Notes under the pieces: model-generated | Seen by the model: only the letters and a program-made list of their open reading frames with translations | The model's database searches: none | What the model was told of the DNA's origin: nothing | Assembly: GCA_003952965.2 (NCBI GenBank) | Contig: CM025855.1 | Location: 4,323,944-4,387,943 of the forward strand | Source of the DNA: Morella rubra | Taxonomy: Eukaryota > Streptophyta > Magnoliopsida > Fagales > Myricaceae | Direction of reading: 5' to 3' | Length of the DNA: 64,000 nucleotides | Shown: positions 36,393-46,540 of the stretch, in pieces | How positions within the stretch are numbered: the stretch's first letter is position 1 | How the letters are laid out: every line of letters starts with the position of its first letter | Program-made: the position numbers and the translations under genes

Positions 36393-36944
36393 CCCACAGG
36401 ACTGGTTGTTCCATCAGGGTGGGAGCCTATCTGAGCTATGGTGTCTGCTTGGCTGTTTTCCTCCCTCGGTATTTGTTCTATTATAAATTCCTTATATAGG
36501 CTTTTTAGTTCATGAACTCGGCGAAGATACTCCGTCATTTTGTTATCCTTTGCTACAAATTGGCCTTCACCTACCTGACCACCAGCTGGGAATCATTGCG
36601 GATGATAATACTGTCTGCTCTTATAAAGTGCGCGAACTTGATACCGGCCAAAACGGCCTCGTACTCTGCTTCGTTATTTGTCGCATAGAATTTAAAGCGA
36701 ATGACATATTCTAGCTCCATGACATCCGGGGAGGTCAGCACTATACCCACTCCGCTAGCCCATTTGTTTGCTGAATCATCTGTATGAGCGATCCAAGTGC
36801 ATTCGGCCTGAGGAGCCGATTTTTCAAGGATAGAATCAGTGGTGGGATCGGGCTTGTTAACAGCTTCGTCCATTTCTGACAAGAAATTCGGGATCGCCTG
36901 GCCTTGAATTTTACATCGGGGCTGGTACTAGATGTCAAATTCAC
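36393..36944 (-). pseudogene. Gypsy (Tat) RNase H, cut by the hAT insertion
   Basis: The minus-strand frame 36882-36571 reads WIAHTDDSANKWASGVGIVL and FKFYATNNEAEYEAVLAGI then NDSQLVV, the RNase H domain typical of Tat pol. The usual D-G-S is D-D-S here. A frameshifted continuation (FIIEQIPREENSQADTIAQI) reaches the hAT end at 36392/36393. The rest of pol, including integrase, is not found beyond the insertion. Confidence 0.8.
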
Positions 36945-37053
36945 GTAGCTCGACTGCCCATTGCAACAAGCACCCTGATGCTTTAACGTTCTGTAAGGTC
37001 TTCTTCAATGGCAGGTTAGTGAGGACGACTATAGTGTGTGCCTGGAAGTACGG

Positions 37054-38134
37054 TCAGAGCTTTCGGGCCGTTATCAGCAACGCAAATGCAGCACGGTCGA
37101 TTGGTGAGTACCTTTCTTCGGCTTTATATAGGGCACAACTTATGTAATAGACTAACCGCTGAACCTCGTTCTCCACGTGCAGTAGTACAGTACTGACTGC
37201 TCGGGCATTGACGGCAAGATATAAGTATAATGTGTCATCTTGCATTGGTCGACTGAGCAGTGGCGGGTTACGTAGATAGGCTTTCAATTGCTCGAACGCG
37301 GTTACGTAGTCTGAGTTCCATTCGAAGTTGCTGTGGAGGATGGCGAAGAATGGAAGACACTTGTCTGTGGATCGGGAGATGAATCGACCCAGGGCGATGA
37401 CCATGCCTATCAGCCGCTGTACCTCCTGTTTCATGCGCGGTGGCTTGAGCTGCATAATGGCTTGTATCTTTTCGAGATTGGCTTCAATGCCCCTGTGCAA
37501 GACAAGGAAACCAAGAAACTTTCCTGACGAAACTCCGAAGGCACACTTGGTCGGTTTTAGCTTCATACGATAATGGTCAAGAACTTTGAAGGTTTCCGCT
37601 AAATCTGCTAGGTGAGCGCTAGCGCATTGACTTTTCACCAGCATATCATCTACGTAAACTTATAAATTTCGTCCGTTTTGGTCTTTGAACATGTGATTGA
37701 CCAGTCTTTGGTAAGTGGCCCCAACATTCTTAAGTCCGAACAGCATCACCTTGTAGCAATAGAACCCTCGGTCAGACCTGAATGATATCTTTTCTTGATC
37801 AGGAGGTGCCAGACTGATCTGATTATTTCTCGAGAAGGCGTCCAAGAACGACAGGAGTTCGTGCTTGGTAGTTGAATCTACCAACAAATCAATTCGGGGT
37901 AGGGAAAACTGTCTTTAGGGCATAATTGGTTGAGGTCCTTGAAGTCGACGCATATTCTCCATTTGCCATTGATTTTCTTGACCATGATGACGTTCGAAAG
38001 CCAGTCGAGGTACTGCACTTCCCTGATGAACCTTGTAGCCATGAGCTTATCGACCTCCTCAGCGATAGCTTGGTTATGCTCTGTAGCGAACGTCCTTTGC
38101 CTTTGTTTGACTGGTCTAGTGTTGGACAGTACAC
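37054..38134 (-). pseudogene. Gypsy (Tat) reverse transcriptase (broken)
   Basis: The minus-strand frames 37887-37660 and 37644-37054 give FLDAFSRNNQISLAPPDQEK, FGLKNVGATYQRLVNHMF and then YVDDMLVKS, so the catalytic Asp pair is intact. A stop (TAA) lies two residues before YVDD, where Glu is usual. The rest (FGVSSGKFLGFLV; GRFISRSTDKCLPFF) is standard RT connection sequence. Upstream 38134-37889 carries degraded fingers-domain sequence. Confidence 0.85.
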
Positions 38135-38451
38135 TGAGTCAGTGTGTAATTACGTCTAGGCTAATGCTTTCCATGTCCGCGTGTGATCAGGCGAAGCTTT
38201 CCTTGTGGGCCATGAGGAATTCAATCAACTGGTTTCTAAGCTTTTCCTATAAGTTGGCACTTACCTTCATCGTCCAGTCAGGGCTGATAGATATTTCTTC
38301 TAACTTATCCGCTACCTAAGGCCATCGGCATTCGTCCTTGTCTTGTATTAGCTCAGTGGCAGAATCCATGTTGACAACTTCGTGGTTGGTCTTGGTGACC
38401 ATCTGGCACGATGCGAAGCCATTCTGATCTTTGAAAGCAGCATAGTAGCAT
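38135..38451 (-). other. Gypsy pol linker between protease and RT, degenerate
   Basis: No continuous frame. It lies between recognisable protease-proximal and RT sequences of the same element. Confidence 0.5.
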
Positions 38452-38966
38452 TCACGAGCAGCGAGTGCGTTGGTCTCCTTTAATTGTACCCGTTCCTCTA
38501 GGGATAGGGAATTTGATTGTGAGGTGGTAAACAGAAGAGACTGCTCCCAGGGTGGCTAGTGTGGATCTACCAATGATCGCGTTGTATGTTAATGGCTTGT
38601 CCACCACTAGGAATTTGACTAGGGTGGTGGCCGATGTAGGGTGATCTCCCATGGTAAGAGGAAGTGTCAAGATGCCCGCTGGGCTGACCCTGTCCCTTGC
38701 AAACCCGAACAAGTCGTTCGGGCATGGGAGAAGGGATAAGCCAATTGGTCGACTAGGATCCGGTGGACCATGAAGTTGGCTATCATGACGGAGATCACGA
38801 TGGCATCATTATGCGGTTGGATTAGCCTGGCCGCGTCAGCTTCAGTGAAGGTGATAAGGTTGTCGTCCAGTTGAGGCCTCTTACAGTACTGCTCGGCAAG
38901 AAAGACCTGCTGATGCTGAGCTTCGCGCATGTAGTGTTTTTGGGCTCTCTTACTACAGCCTTTCAA
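38452..38966 (-). pseudogene. Gypsy (Tat) protease and downstream pol region (broken)
   Basis: The minus-strand frame 38966-38667 reads NDAIVISVMIANFMVHRILV up to the protease Asp (VD), where the frame breaks before the expected G-S-S. The next frame (38712-38452) reads VSPAGILTLPLTMGDHP then FLVVDKPLTYNAIIGRSTL and VYHLTIKFP, the conserved Tat segment after protease. Confidence 0.8.
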
Positions 38967-39636
38967 ACATGGCCCGCCTATTATGGTCTAGATCTGTCCC
39001 CTATGTGGCGGCGGGGGAAGAGGTATATTATCAGGGCCTCCTTGGTCGGCGTTCGCTGGCGGACGGTCTCATTGGGGACTCCTCCTCCGACCCAGTGCTT
39101 AGGCTCTTCCAAAATGATGAGGGCCATGCTCTAGGATAAAACGACGGAGCTTAACCTCCTGTAATAGATATTCCATCCGCCTCCTCAGCTCCCAACAGTC
39201 GTCGGTGGTGTGACCGGTGGTCCTCATGAAACTCACAATATCGAGTGCGATCCCTCTTTTCTGGGGGTGTTCGGAGCTTTTAGGGCTATTTGAGGCCTGG
39301 CTCTTGTTTGATCTGCATGAGGATTTCTCGAGGGCTCGTATTCAGGGCAGTGAAGACGGGTGGGGGTCAACTGACAAGGGGTGGCTGAACAGATTTTCCA
39401 CGACGGGGGGAACGATCCCGACCCAGTCGGCAATGCCGATCACGAGAATGCTGTAGTCCAACCTCGTGGTGATCAGGCTCCCAATTGCACTTCTCAGGCC
39501 TAGGCTGCTCTGGCTGGGAATGACCAACCCGGGTAGAGAACATGTCTTCACAGTCCATATGCTCTTGAGCTTCCCTCATGACGTCGCCGTAATTGGTCAT
39601 ATTCTTTTTGAGGAGGTATTTCAGGAAGTTGCTGGG
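38967..39636 (-). other. Gypsy gag-pol linker, degenerate
   Basis: Several overlapping short frames on both strands, with no clear domain. From its position it should contain the gag C-terminus, but I cannot identify a zinc knuckle with confidence. Confidence 0.45.
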
Positions 39637-40500
39637 TTACAGACCGGTAGTGAGGGCCATGAGTTTGACTTCGTCCGTAGCACGAGAGATGGTGACAGCT
39701 TCTCCGTTAAATTGGGCGAGGTAAGCTCGCAGGCTCTTTTTCGAACCTTGCTTAATGCTGAACAAGTAGGAAGAAGGTCGTTTGAGCCATTTATTGGAAA
39801 CAAAGTGACTTGTGAACAGTGCATTGTGTGTCAAAATCACCAATGGACCCCAAAGGCAGACTGAAAAATCAACGTTGGGCAGGCCCCTTGAGGGTAAGAA
39901 AGAATGCACGACGGAGCACCGGGTCGGCATACGACTGTAGAAGGCAGAAAATTTTCGCATGGTCGCATGGGTCTTCAGATCTGTCGAAGAGGTCGATAGT
40001 TAATGGTCGGAACTGTAGAGGCAAGGGGTATGCGAGCAACTTCTGTGTGAACGGGGAAGTCCCAACATTCGCCGTGGAGGGCGAGCCACCGTCTCTGGAG
40101 TATTCTGCGTATGCCAACTTTTGCTCGAGCAAATGAATCTGCTCTGCTTGCGCTAGCAATTGCTCACGAAGTGCAGTCTGCCATCCCTCATCAATGGGTG
40201 GCTTAGGAAGGGAGCGAGCAGGCGAGTGAGCGGTTGGGCGAGTTTCTGCTGACCCCTCCTGGCAGTTGGCGGAGGCTCAAGACTTGGAAGGAGATGGCGA
40301 AGGAGAAAGGACCGGAGGAGGAGCATCGAACTTATGAACAAGGCTCTCTATGTTTTTGGCCAAGGAGGCCAGTAGAGCACCTTCCACAAGGGCATCCTGG
40401 CAATCATGCCGGATTGCCCAATAGCATTCGGGTAATCAGGAGAGGAAGTCATCGTCAAGGAATGTAAGGCCGAATTGTTGGAGGATGGTTGTTCTAGGAC
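39637..40500 (-). pseudogene. Gypsy (Tat) gag (broken)
   Basis: A minus-strand ATG near 40452 starts MTSSPDYPNAIGQSG. After a stop and frameshifts come coiled-coil-like REQLLAQAEQIHLLEQKLAY, then LPLQFRPLTIDLFDRSEDP and KQGSKKSLRAYLAQFN, the retrotransposon gag capsid domain. The parts lie in at least two frames, so no intact Gag can be made. Confidence 0.75.
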
Positions 40501-40539
40501 GAATGTGGAGGAGAAGGAATAAGGAAATAGTGGTAAGAG

Positions 40540-40560
40540 TTCCCACAGACGGCGCCAAAT
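40540..40560 (-). other. PBS region of the gypsy element
   Basis: On the minus strand, ATTTGGCGCCGTCTGTGGGA follows the LTR end after two bases. This TGGCGCCGTCTGTGGGAA sequence is the familiar primer-site region of plant Tat/Athila-type gypsy elements. Confidence 0.8.
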
Positions 40561-40562
40561 GA

Positions 40563-40915
40563 TGATGTCGAGAATCACCACCAAACGGGAGCCAATCAGT
40601 CCGGCAAAAATCATCGAGGGGGAATGGCCTCGGATCGAGTCTCTGACGGCTAAGTTAGATTAAGAATAAGGGGTCTGCTCTAGAATAGAATTCAATGTGC
40701 AAATGGAATGAAATACCTTGCTTTTATACGGGCTTAGGGGTTACACTTTTGTTGGGAGATCTGCTTATCTCCCGAACATATAGAATCCTCTGATTATGCA
40801 GGCATTCGGTTAGGAGTCCAAGGTTTCCAAGACTCCGTATAGGCGGCAATGTCAATGATGGGCCTGACCAGGGGTGGTCAGGTCGGATAGGGCCTGGTAT
40901 TTTACGGCCATTCAA
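40563..40915 (-). repeat. 5' LTR of the Tat-type gypsy element
   Basis: On the plus strand it starts TGATGTCGAGAATCACC and ends near GGCCATTCA. It aligns over its length with 19088-19511 but is shorter and clearly diverged. Its outer end merges with the start of duplicated block A' (the bases ATTCA are shared by both), so the terminal few bases of the LTR may have been lost. Confidence 0.8.
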
Positions 40916-42899
40916 ATACTTCAAGACCCCCATGATCATATGGTGCCGGGCAAGAGCTTGAGTGGTCTCAATCTCTTTGGCCATTTCTTACTCGTTTAGT
41001 CATACTCGTGCAGAAAGAGCTCCATAAGTGCTTCCCCGTCGTATTGTGGCATCGAAATGGACCCTTGTGTATTGAAGGCGCCACCCAAATCATCGATCTT
41101 ATAATGAACACCGAAAGAAAACCACGCTTTACTATTATTTGTGTCATGGATAATCACAGGTTTATACCAGATTAAACAAAAAAAATTAATTAAGATTATA
41201 TTGTCATCTCTTATGAAAGTAAGCCATGTTGTTATCTTTACAGGTCTGGGGTTCGGAGCTTAGTATATGTTAAAATTTATATGGCCTTAGAATTTAGGGT
41301 TACAAAGAAGGCGATATTCTTGCAAGCCTCAATCATCAACTGGCTGAAGCGGATCGTATGATCACGACGATCAACAAGTGCTCCGGTCCCGGACATGTGA
41401 TGCATTCATATGATGCTAAGGAATGCTACAACAAGGTGACGAGTCGGCTAGCCTTGAGGTCAAATATATAGATCGCCCAAAAGGCTAAACCGATCTAAAG
41501 CATAGTCCGATCGGTGCAGTACTGTACAACTTATCCCTACTTGCCTTTCAGGCTACCACGGGACAGAATTTCAGGGGAATGACAACTGAAGTTCCCATAT
41601 TTGCAACGAGCCAACGAGCTAGCCAACTAAAGCTCTCAAGAGAGCAATCTTTGCAACCCAAGGAGACAGCAGTGGGACGAATTCAAGGGGGTTTGGAGGT
41701 GGCCATGGCCCCTCACCAAAACTCTCTCAAAATTGGTTATTAAAAAAAAAAACATATTTTTTTAATATTTTTATAGATTTTTTTAATATTTTATTTATAT
41801 TTTATTTATTTTGACCTTTTAAAATATTTTTTTTACGTAATTGGTCCCCCAATAATTAATTCTAGCTTCGTCCCTTCGCACCTCAGTCGATGAATATGAT
41901 ATTCTTTTTGTTTACACGAGGTGGGACAATCTTTTCCTTCTTGTATAAATTGCTTTAATTAGTTGAGTACTGATCAATCTTTCAATTCTTTTTCTGGGGT
42001 AGTGGGGAAGGCGTATTATTGCCTCTCTTTATTTATTTACTTATTTTATTGAGGGCCACCTTAAAAGTTTAAACTATTACAAGGCAGGCCGCCATTACAC
42101 GTGACAGAAGGGCCATAATTAATTTCCAATAATTGTATGGCTAATGACATCAAGGTTTTTTTTTAGTATGCATATTCTAACGGCAATATCGCTGCCTTTG
42201 AAAAGGGTACCACATGTTGATCTTCCATTATTGTCAAATATGTCACCATTTATTCACATGACTGTAAAAGGCAAGTCAACAACTGCGAGCTCTTAACACC
42301 GACAGTTTAGCCTTAGGCCATAATCTACTAGCCAACCCAATTAATTCCAACCACGGGACACTTCTTTTAAAATTGAATAGTTGTGTCGTAATTTAATTCG
42401 ACGCAATAAAAAAGTCCCCCCCCTCCAAAAAAAAAAAAAAAAGATATTGATGATGCCTGAATTTCGAGATGTCTATTAAATATTCAACCATCACATCTGG
42501 GTTTATGTTTTTAATTTAGGAGGTAGTCTATGGTGGGACAACAATATATCAACCAGATGAATTCTCACGGCCAGTTTTCAACACAACGGCCGGGTAGAAT
42601 ATAGTTAATGTAACTATCTAGTGACTTGTGCTCTGGCTCACGTTAAGATTTTAAATTTTAAATCTCATAAACATAGTAATTGCCACCTTTATATGAGACG
42701 GAAGGTTGAACATGTCTCCATACTAGTTAAAGTGTGCTTAAGCTAACTCGAATATCCATCTAAAAAATAATTATACCAAAACCACTCGAATATCAGTGGA
42801 TATTTCCTCTACTTCAATTAATTAATGGTCCAGATAACATATGTTTTGAGCTATATTTGTTGACAATATCATGATTTGGTAACTATTAATAATGATATC
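40911..42899 (+). repeat. Right copy of the 1.9-kb direct duplication (block A')
   Basis: Same sequence and orientation as 17190-19087. It differs by small indels: a shorter stretch near 41218, a C-rich insert before the poly-A near 42417, and an extra roughly 100 bp near 42722-42830. It continues into unrelated unique DNA at its right end, whereas the left copy is followed by the gypsy LTR. Confidence 0.95.
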
Positions 42900-43048
42900 C
42901 TTTTATTAAAAAAGAAAATCATGAGTCCTCTTTAATTGTTGTTGAATCCAATAAGAAATTAATACGGAAATTAATTAGTCCATTGAAATTCTTCATTACA
43001 GAAAATTCTCTATTGATCATGCATGGTGGAATGTGTGTGTTGTTACCA

Positions 43049-43085
<37 letters not shown>

Positions 43086-44344
43086 TTAGGTTGTGGGTGG
43101 TTGCTGAAAGTTACTTTTGCCCCGTTGACAATATTATTGAATATATATATTAGGCTATTAGCATTTATGATCCTTACTAATTAGCATGATTTTTCCGGTT
43201 CAGATTACACAGTATATATTTACCTGATGGGGAATATTACCAATACCTGAAATAGGAATTTTCACCCAAATAATAATAATAATGCCCACATTCGATCTGA
43301 TTAAGAATCTAAAAAAATTAACCTCGTTTCTCACCAGTGGCCACAAACATATGTATTCATTTTTCTAATCTCTATTTCGAGGAATATTTTGTTAGCTAGC
43401 TAGGTATATGGTATAAACTACGGGGATTTTCAGGAATCTCGAAGATACGGTGAATCGAACCGCATTTATTTTATTTTTCGCAATGAATATTTGGAACAAA
43501 TTAATACCTGCCTGTAACTAGAAAAGGAAAAGATCTTCTAATAAATACTTAAGGCAACAGGTCTAGCTGAGGACGGGTTTGTGCACATTTAGAATCCTAT
43601 ATATATATAACGGTAATATTCCAAACCGTAGAAAAAAAATAAAAAAGTACTTGCAAAACATATCTTAAAGAGGGTTTCACGAGATAAAAAAAATTTGTGG
43701 TTTTCGTAATCGATCCGTTGGAAGAGATAATGATAAATTAAGATCCTAAACATGAGAGCCTGGCATCTTCACACTTTCCTAGTAGTATTCTTTGCTTATA
43801 AACTATACCTAAAGTCCTGAAAAAATATGGTTGTTCATAATTAATAATCCAAACAACTACTCGAGGAAGCTTAATTACAGACGTTGCTGCTGTTGTCAAT
43901 TATATTTGGAGAGATCAAAGGAATGGCCGGATGCAGGTAGGACCAGGAAATTAGCTCAGGTGCTGAATTATTGATCGATGTATATTAAGTTTCTGTCAAA
44001 TAAAAAAATGTGCCTTATAGAGCATGGAAGACATCAAGCATGAGCTAGATACCAGACCGTGTACTGCTGCTGGTGTTTCCTGGGTACGAGCAAGGTTGCT
44101 GTGTTTTTTTGTTGTGCCTACCACTTATGCTGCTTGTGTACGTGGATAGTAGAGCAAGACTTTGATAGTCATGTGGACACTTGGGTTAAGCATGTACGGT
44201 AGACACATTAATGATTAATCTAAGGAATATTATAGTGTCACTTTCTGATTCTCGCCCAAAGATGGCAAGCTTGCCCATTATCGAGATGGCATGCAATAGC
44301 TCTCTCCCTTTGTCTCTCTGAAAGAGCAGTGTGCCAATGTAACT
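42900..44344. other. AT-rich intergenic DNA with TA microsatellite
   Basis: A (TA)n run lies at about 43050-43082. No coding frame or transposon end is recognised. The unique sequence directly after block A' marks the right edge of the rearranged region. Confidence 0.5.
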
Positions 44345-44413
44345 TTAAGCTGCTAACTTTTGGGCAAAATGCTCAGAATTGTACACCCTTACTATCATGT
44401 CAAAGGTACTACC
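44345..44413 (-). pseudogene. Isolated exon-like piece of unknown gene
   Basis: On the minus strand a good acceptor (TTTTCTTTGCAG, ending at 44414) is followed by GSTFDMIVRVYNSEHFAQKL, two alanines and a stop. The piece looks like a terminal exon rather than chance sequence, but I do not recognise the protein and no upstream exon is visible. It could also be part of the 3' flank of NSP2. Confidence 0.25.
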
Positions 44414-44805
44414 CTGCAAAGAAAATATTATGTCAAAGATATCCGTCTTCTGCATCCTTGCAACCATGAATTTCTCACTACTAAGTAAGTTCAGGATTAT
44501 GTAAACCAGATCATTTATTAAGAGGTCTTGGAAACTTTTATTTCCTGGATTGAAATACAACTAAAACACACAAGATAAACGGGAGCTCATATGATCTAAA
44601 TTAGCCCCAGTATCTTGGAACGGAATTCATGACAAGACCGTGCCTGGGGACAATGTTTAGCCTCGCACACAGTTTTGTCCTACAAATTGAAGGATAAGGT
44701 CCAAAACCCACATCTAGGTGATCTGAGAGTTAGAAAAATTGAAAGCAGAGAGATACTACAATGGTACAGATTGAAAACCGCAGAGCTAATGGAAAGCCGA
44801 TCGAT

Positions 44806-46305
44806 TTACAAGTCAGAGTCCGGAGGTGTCCAAACAGAAGCCGATAGCAAACGCCTTGATTTCCACCCTAGAGCGAGCTTGTTGGAGGCCACCTCTTCCA
44901 CCCTATAGCCATCGTTGAACAGGCCCAACAAAAGCTTCGCTTGACAGTGATTGGCAAAGCTTATAGGTACAGGCCTGAGCCCAGCCGAAGCCAACCACTC
45001 TCCCCATGAGGAACTCTCGTCTTCCCCACGGGAACGGTAGATCCGGGCCAGAGTCCCCGCTATTCGGGGTCCCAAAAATACTCGCTCTACTAAAACCCGG
45101 GTCCGGTTGTGCATGGGGAAGCCGGCCTCGAGCGAGTCGTACACAGCCGAGTAGTGGTGCAACGTGTCCAAGAAGCGCCCCATAAACCCTTCTCCGATGG
45201 GACCAACCTCTTCCACCAAGGTTATTATCCTCGGGTTGAGAGTCTTGGCTCCAGATAAAAACGAAGCCACGGAGTCGGGAGCCCGATCGTTGAAGTGTGG
45301 GAGGTTGAGCATGAAGTTGACCACGAGGGCCTCACCTCTGACCAACTTCAAAGAGGATGGCCTAAATGTTTCGTCGGAGTCCAAACGACACTGGTGAAAA
45401 GAGAAGGGCAGACCGATCGATGCCGCAAAGGAGACCAAGCGGCGACCGGTCTCTTGGACCGTCCCGATCGATCGTCGGCCGCTACCAGTCCCTCCCCTGG
45501 AAATCGCAGTGATCCGGAGATGTGGGGCCGCAGGACCATCCTTTCTGGACACCAATGCTTGCATTAGAGAGGCCCACTGGATCCCTTCCATGATGTCGTA
45601 GTCGACGATGTGGATCCGCCGGTCGTGGGCCACGGCCTCAATAATGGCTTGGTTGGCCGTGAAGTGGCCGAACTTGACGTAGGGTGACATATCCTGCAGC
45701 AGTTGGAACGCGGCGAGCACGTCCGTCTGTTGGTGCTGTTCATCGCGGTGCGGTCCATTGCTGAACAGGTGCTTGGGGTGGACACCACCGGCGCCTTCTA
45801 GCAAGCCCTGTAGGGCCTCGGTAAAATATGCTGCTAATCTGTCCATGTTAGTTCCGTCTGTGGGAGAGACCAAATCCTTGAGCCGAACCAATATCACTCG
45901 AGCAAGATCACGGCTCTTGTTAGGGCCGTTCAGAGCCTCCGCCGCTGCCATGAGGAGGTGGACTAGCCTCAGACCCTTGCAATCTTCGCCGTTGGTTTCC
46001 TCATCCACTACCATCAAATCGGGGGATTCAGAGCGGGACGACCCTTCTTCGACAACGTCGTTTGGAGCCGGGTTAAAATTAAGTCCACCATCGTCCATCA
46101 TCGACTCGATGAGGTCCCTGAAGTCGTCATGGCCTTCAAGAGCCTCCCAGTCAGCAACAGGGTGCCAGTCGTGCCAGTTACAACCGTAGTCATATTCACT
46201 GGTGTTGGTGGTGGCTGTTGTGTTGGTGCTATAACCCGAGTAGTCGAGCTCAAGAGTGTCGTCCATGGCCATGGCCATAGCAACGGCTGAGCTGACTAAA
46301 CTCAT
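44806..46305 (-). CDS. NSP2: GRAS transcription factor NSP2 (NODULATION SIGNALING PATHWAY 2)
   Basis: An intronless frame of 499 residues from the first ATG downstream of a TATA box. The N-terminus has LELDYSGYST, YGCNWHDWHPVADWE and an acidic stretch typical of NSP2. The GRAS domain (about residue 112 to the end) starts LRLVHLLMAAAEALNG (LHR I), has AFQLLQDMSPYVKFGHFTAN, the VHIID-type motif RIHIVDYDIMEGIQW (229-243) and the SAW-end WGEWLASAGLRPVPISFANH then LNDGYRVEEV-like residues and WKSRRLLSASVW. These residues match NSP2 specifically, not other GRAS families. NSP2 acts in the nucleus with NSP1 in symbiosis signalling and in strigolactone biosynthesis gene control. The frame opens further upstream only at a TTG. 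Met at 46278 or 46266 could be alternative starts. Confidence 0.95.
   Translation of the reverse strand: MSLVSSAVAMAMAMDDTLELDYSGYSTNTTATTNTSEYDYGCNWHDWHPVADWEALEGHDDFRDLIESMMDDGGLNFNPAPNDVVEEGSSRSESPDLMVVDEETNGEDCKGLRLVHLLMAAAEALNGPNKSRDLARVILVRLKDLVSPTDGTNMDRLAAYFTEALQGLLEGAGGVHPKHLFSNGPHRDEQHQQTDVLAAFQLLQDMSPYVKFGHFTANQAIIEAVAHDRRIHIVDYDIMEGIQWASLMQALVSRKDGPAAPHLRITAISRGGTGSGRRSIGTVQETGRRLVSFAASIGLPFSFHQCRLDSDETFRPSSLKLVRGEALVVNFMLNLPHFNDRAPDSVASFLSGAKTLNPRIITLVEEVGPIGEGFMGRFLDTLHHYSAVYDSLEAGFPMHNRTRVLVERVFLGPRIAGTLARIYRSRGEDESSSWGEWLASAGLRPVPISFANHCQAKLLLGLFNDGYRVEEVASNKLALGWKSRRLLSASVWTPPDSDL
45880..45899 (-). promoter_or_regulatory. miR171h target site within NSP2 coding sequence
   Basis: On the minus (mRNA) strand this reads GAGTGATATTGGTTCGGCTC, encoding part of RVILVRL (residues 136-142). 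It is complementary to the known miR171h sequence, with one G:U pair in this 20-base span. miR171h control of NSP2 transcripts is established in legumes. Conservation of this site here is read directly; cleavage in this plant is inferred. Confidence 0.8.
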
Positions 46306-46530
46306 ACAAGAGAGGAGTGTACGCCTCCTGTCGGCGAGGGATGTGTGGGAGAGGGAGCTAGATTTAGTAGGCCTTGGAGAGAGGAAAGAGGTGGAGCAGG
46401 AGACAGCTAGCAAAGGTTGTCAGTTGCAACTGACTGGGTTTAAGCTTTTCTTAACTGATTAGAGACTAAGTGGAGCAGAAGACAGCTAGGAAAACAATTA
46501 AGCCTGTTTCCTGCTGATCCCAAGGTTGAG

Positions 46531-46540
46531 TTTATATATG
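46531..46540 (-). promoter_or_regulatory. Probable TATA box of NSP2
   Basis: On the minus strand CATATATAAA lies about 230 bases upstream of the first in-frame ATG. There is no other ATG between the predicted start site (about 46500) and 46305, which supports 46305 as the translation start. Confidence 0.5.

Larger units (their letters stand above)
19088..40915 (-). mobile_element. Ty3/gypsy retrotransposon, Tat-type, minus orientation, with nested insertions
   Basis: Reading the minus strand: 5' LTR (40915-40563), PBS region, gag (about 40.5-39.6 kb), protease (38.97-38.45), reverse transcriptase and RNase H (38.13-36.39). After the nested hAT/copia block comes an ORF in antisense (19.7-22.2 kb), a polypurine tract and the 3' LTR (19511-19088). 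Gag-pol together with an antisense ORF between pol and the 3' LTR is characteristic of the Tat lineage. Integrase is not found. All coding parts carry stops or frameshifts. No 5-bp target duplication is seen: ACATC at one end, AATAC at the other. Confidence 0.85.

Noticed and set aside
17190..42899. Blocks A and A' as LTRs of one giant retrotransposon
   Set aside because: They lack TG...CA ends, no PBS or polypurine tract adjoins them, and real LTRs with PBS and polypurine tract sit immediately inside them.
45758..46189. 143-residue plus-strand frame inside NSP2
   Set aside because: Ser/Arg-rich antisense shadow of the GC-rich NSP2 coding sequence.
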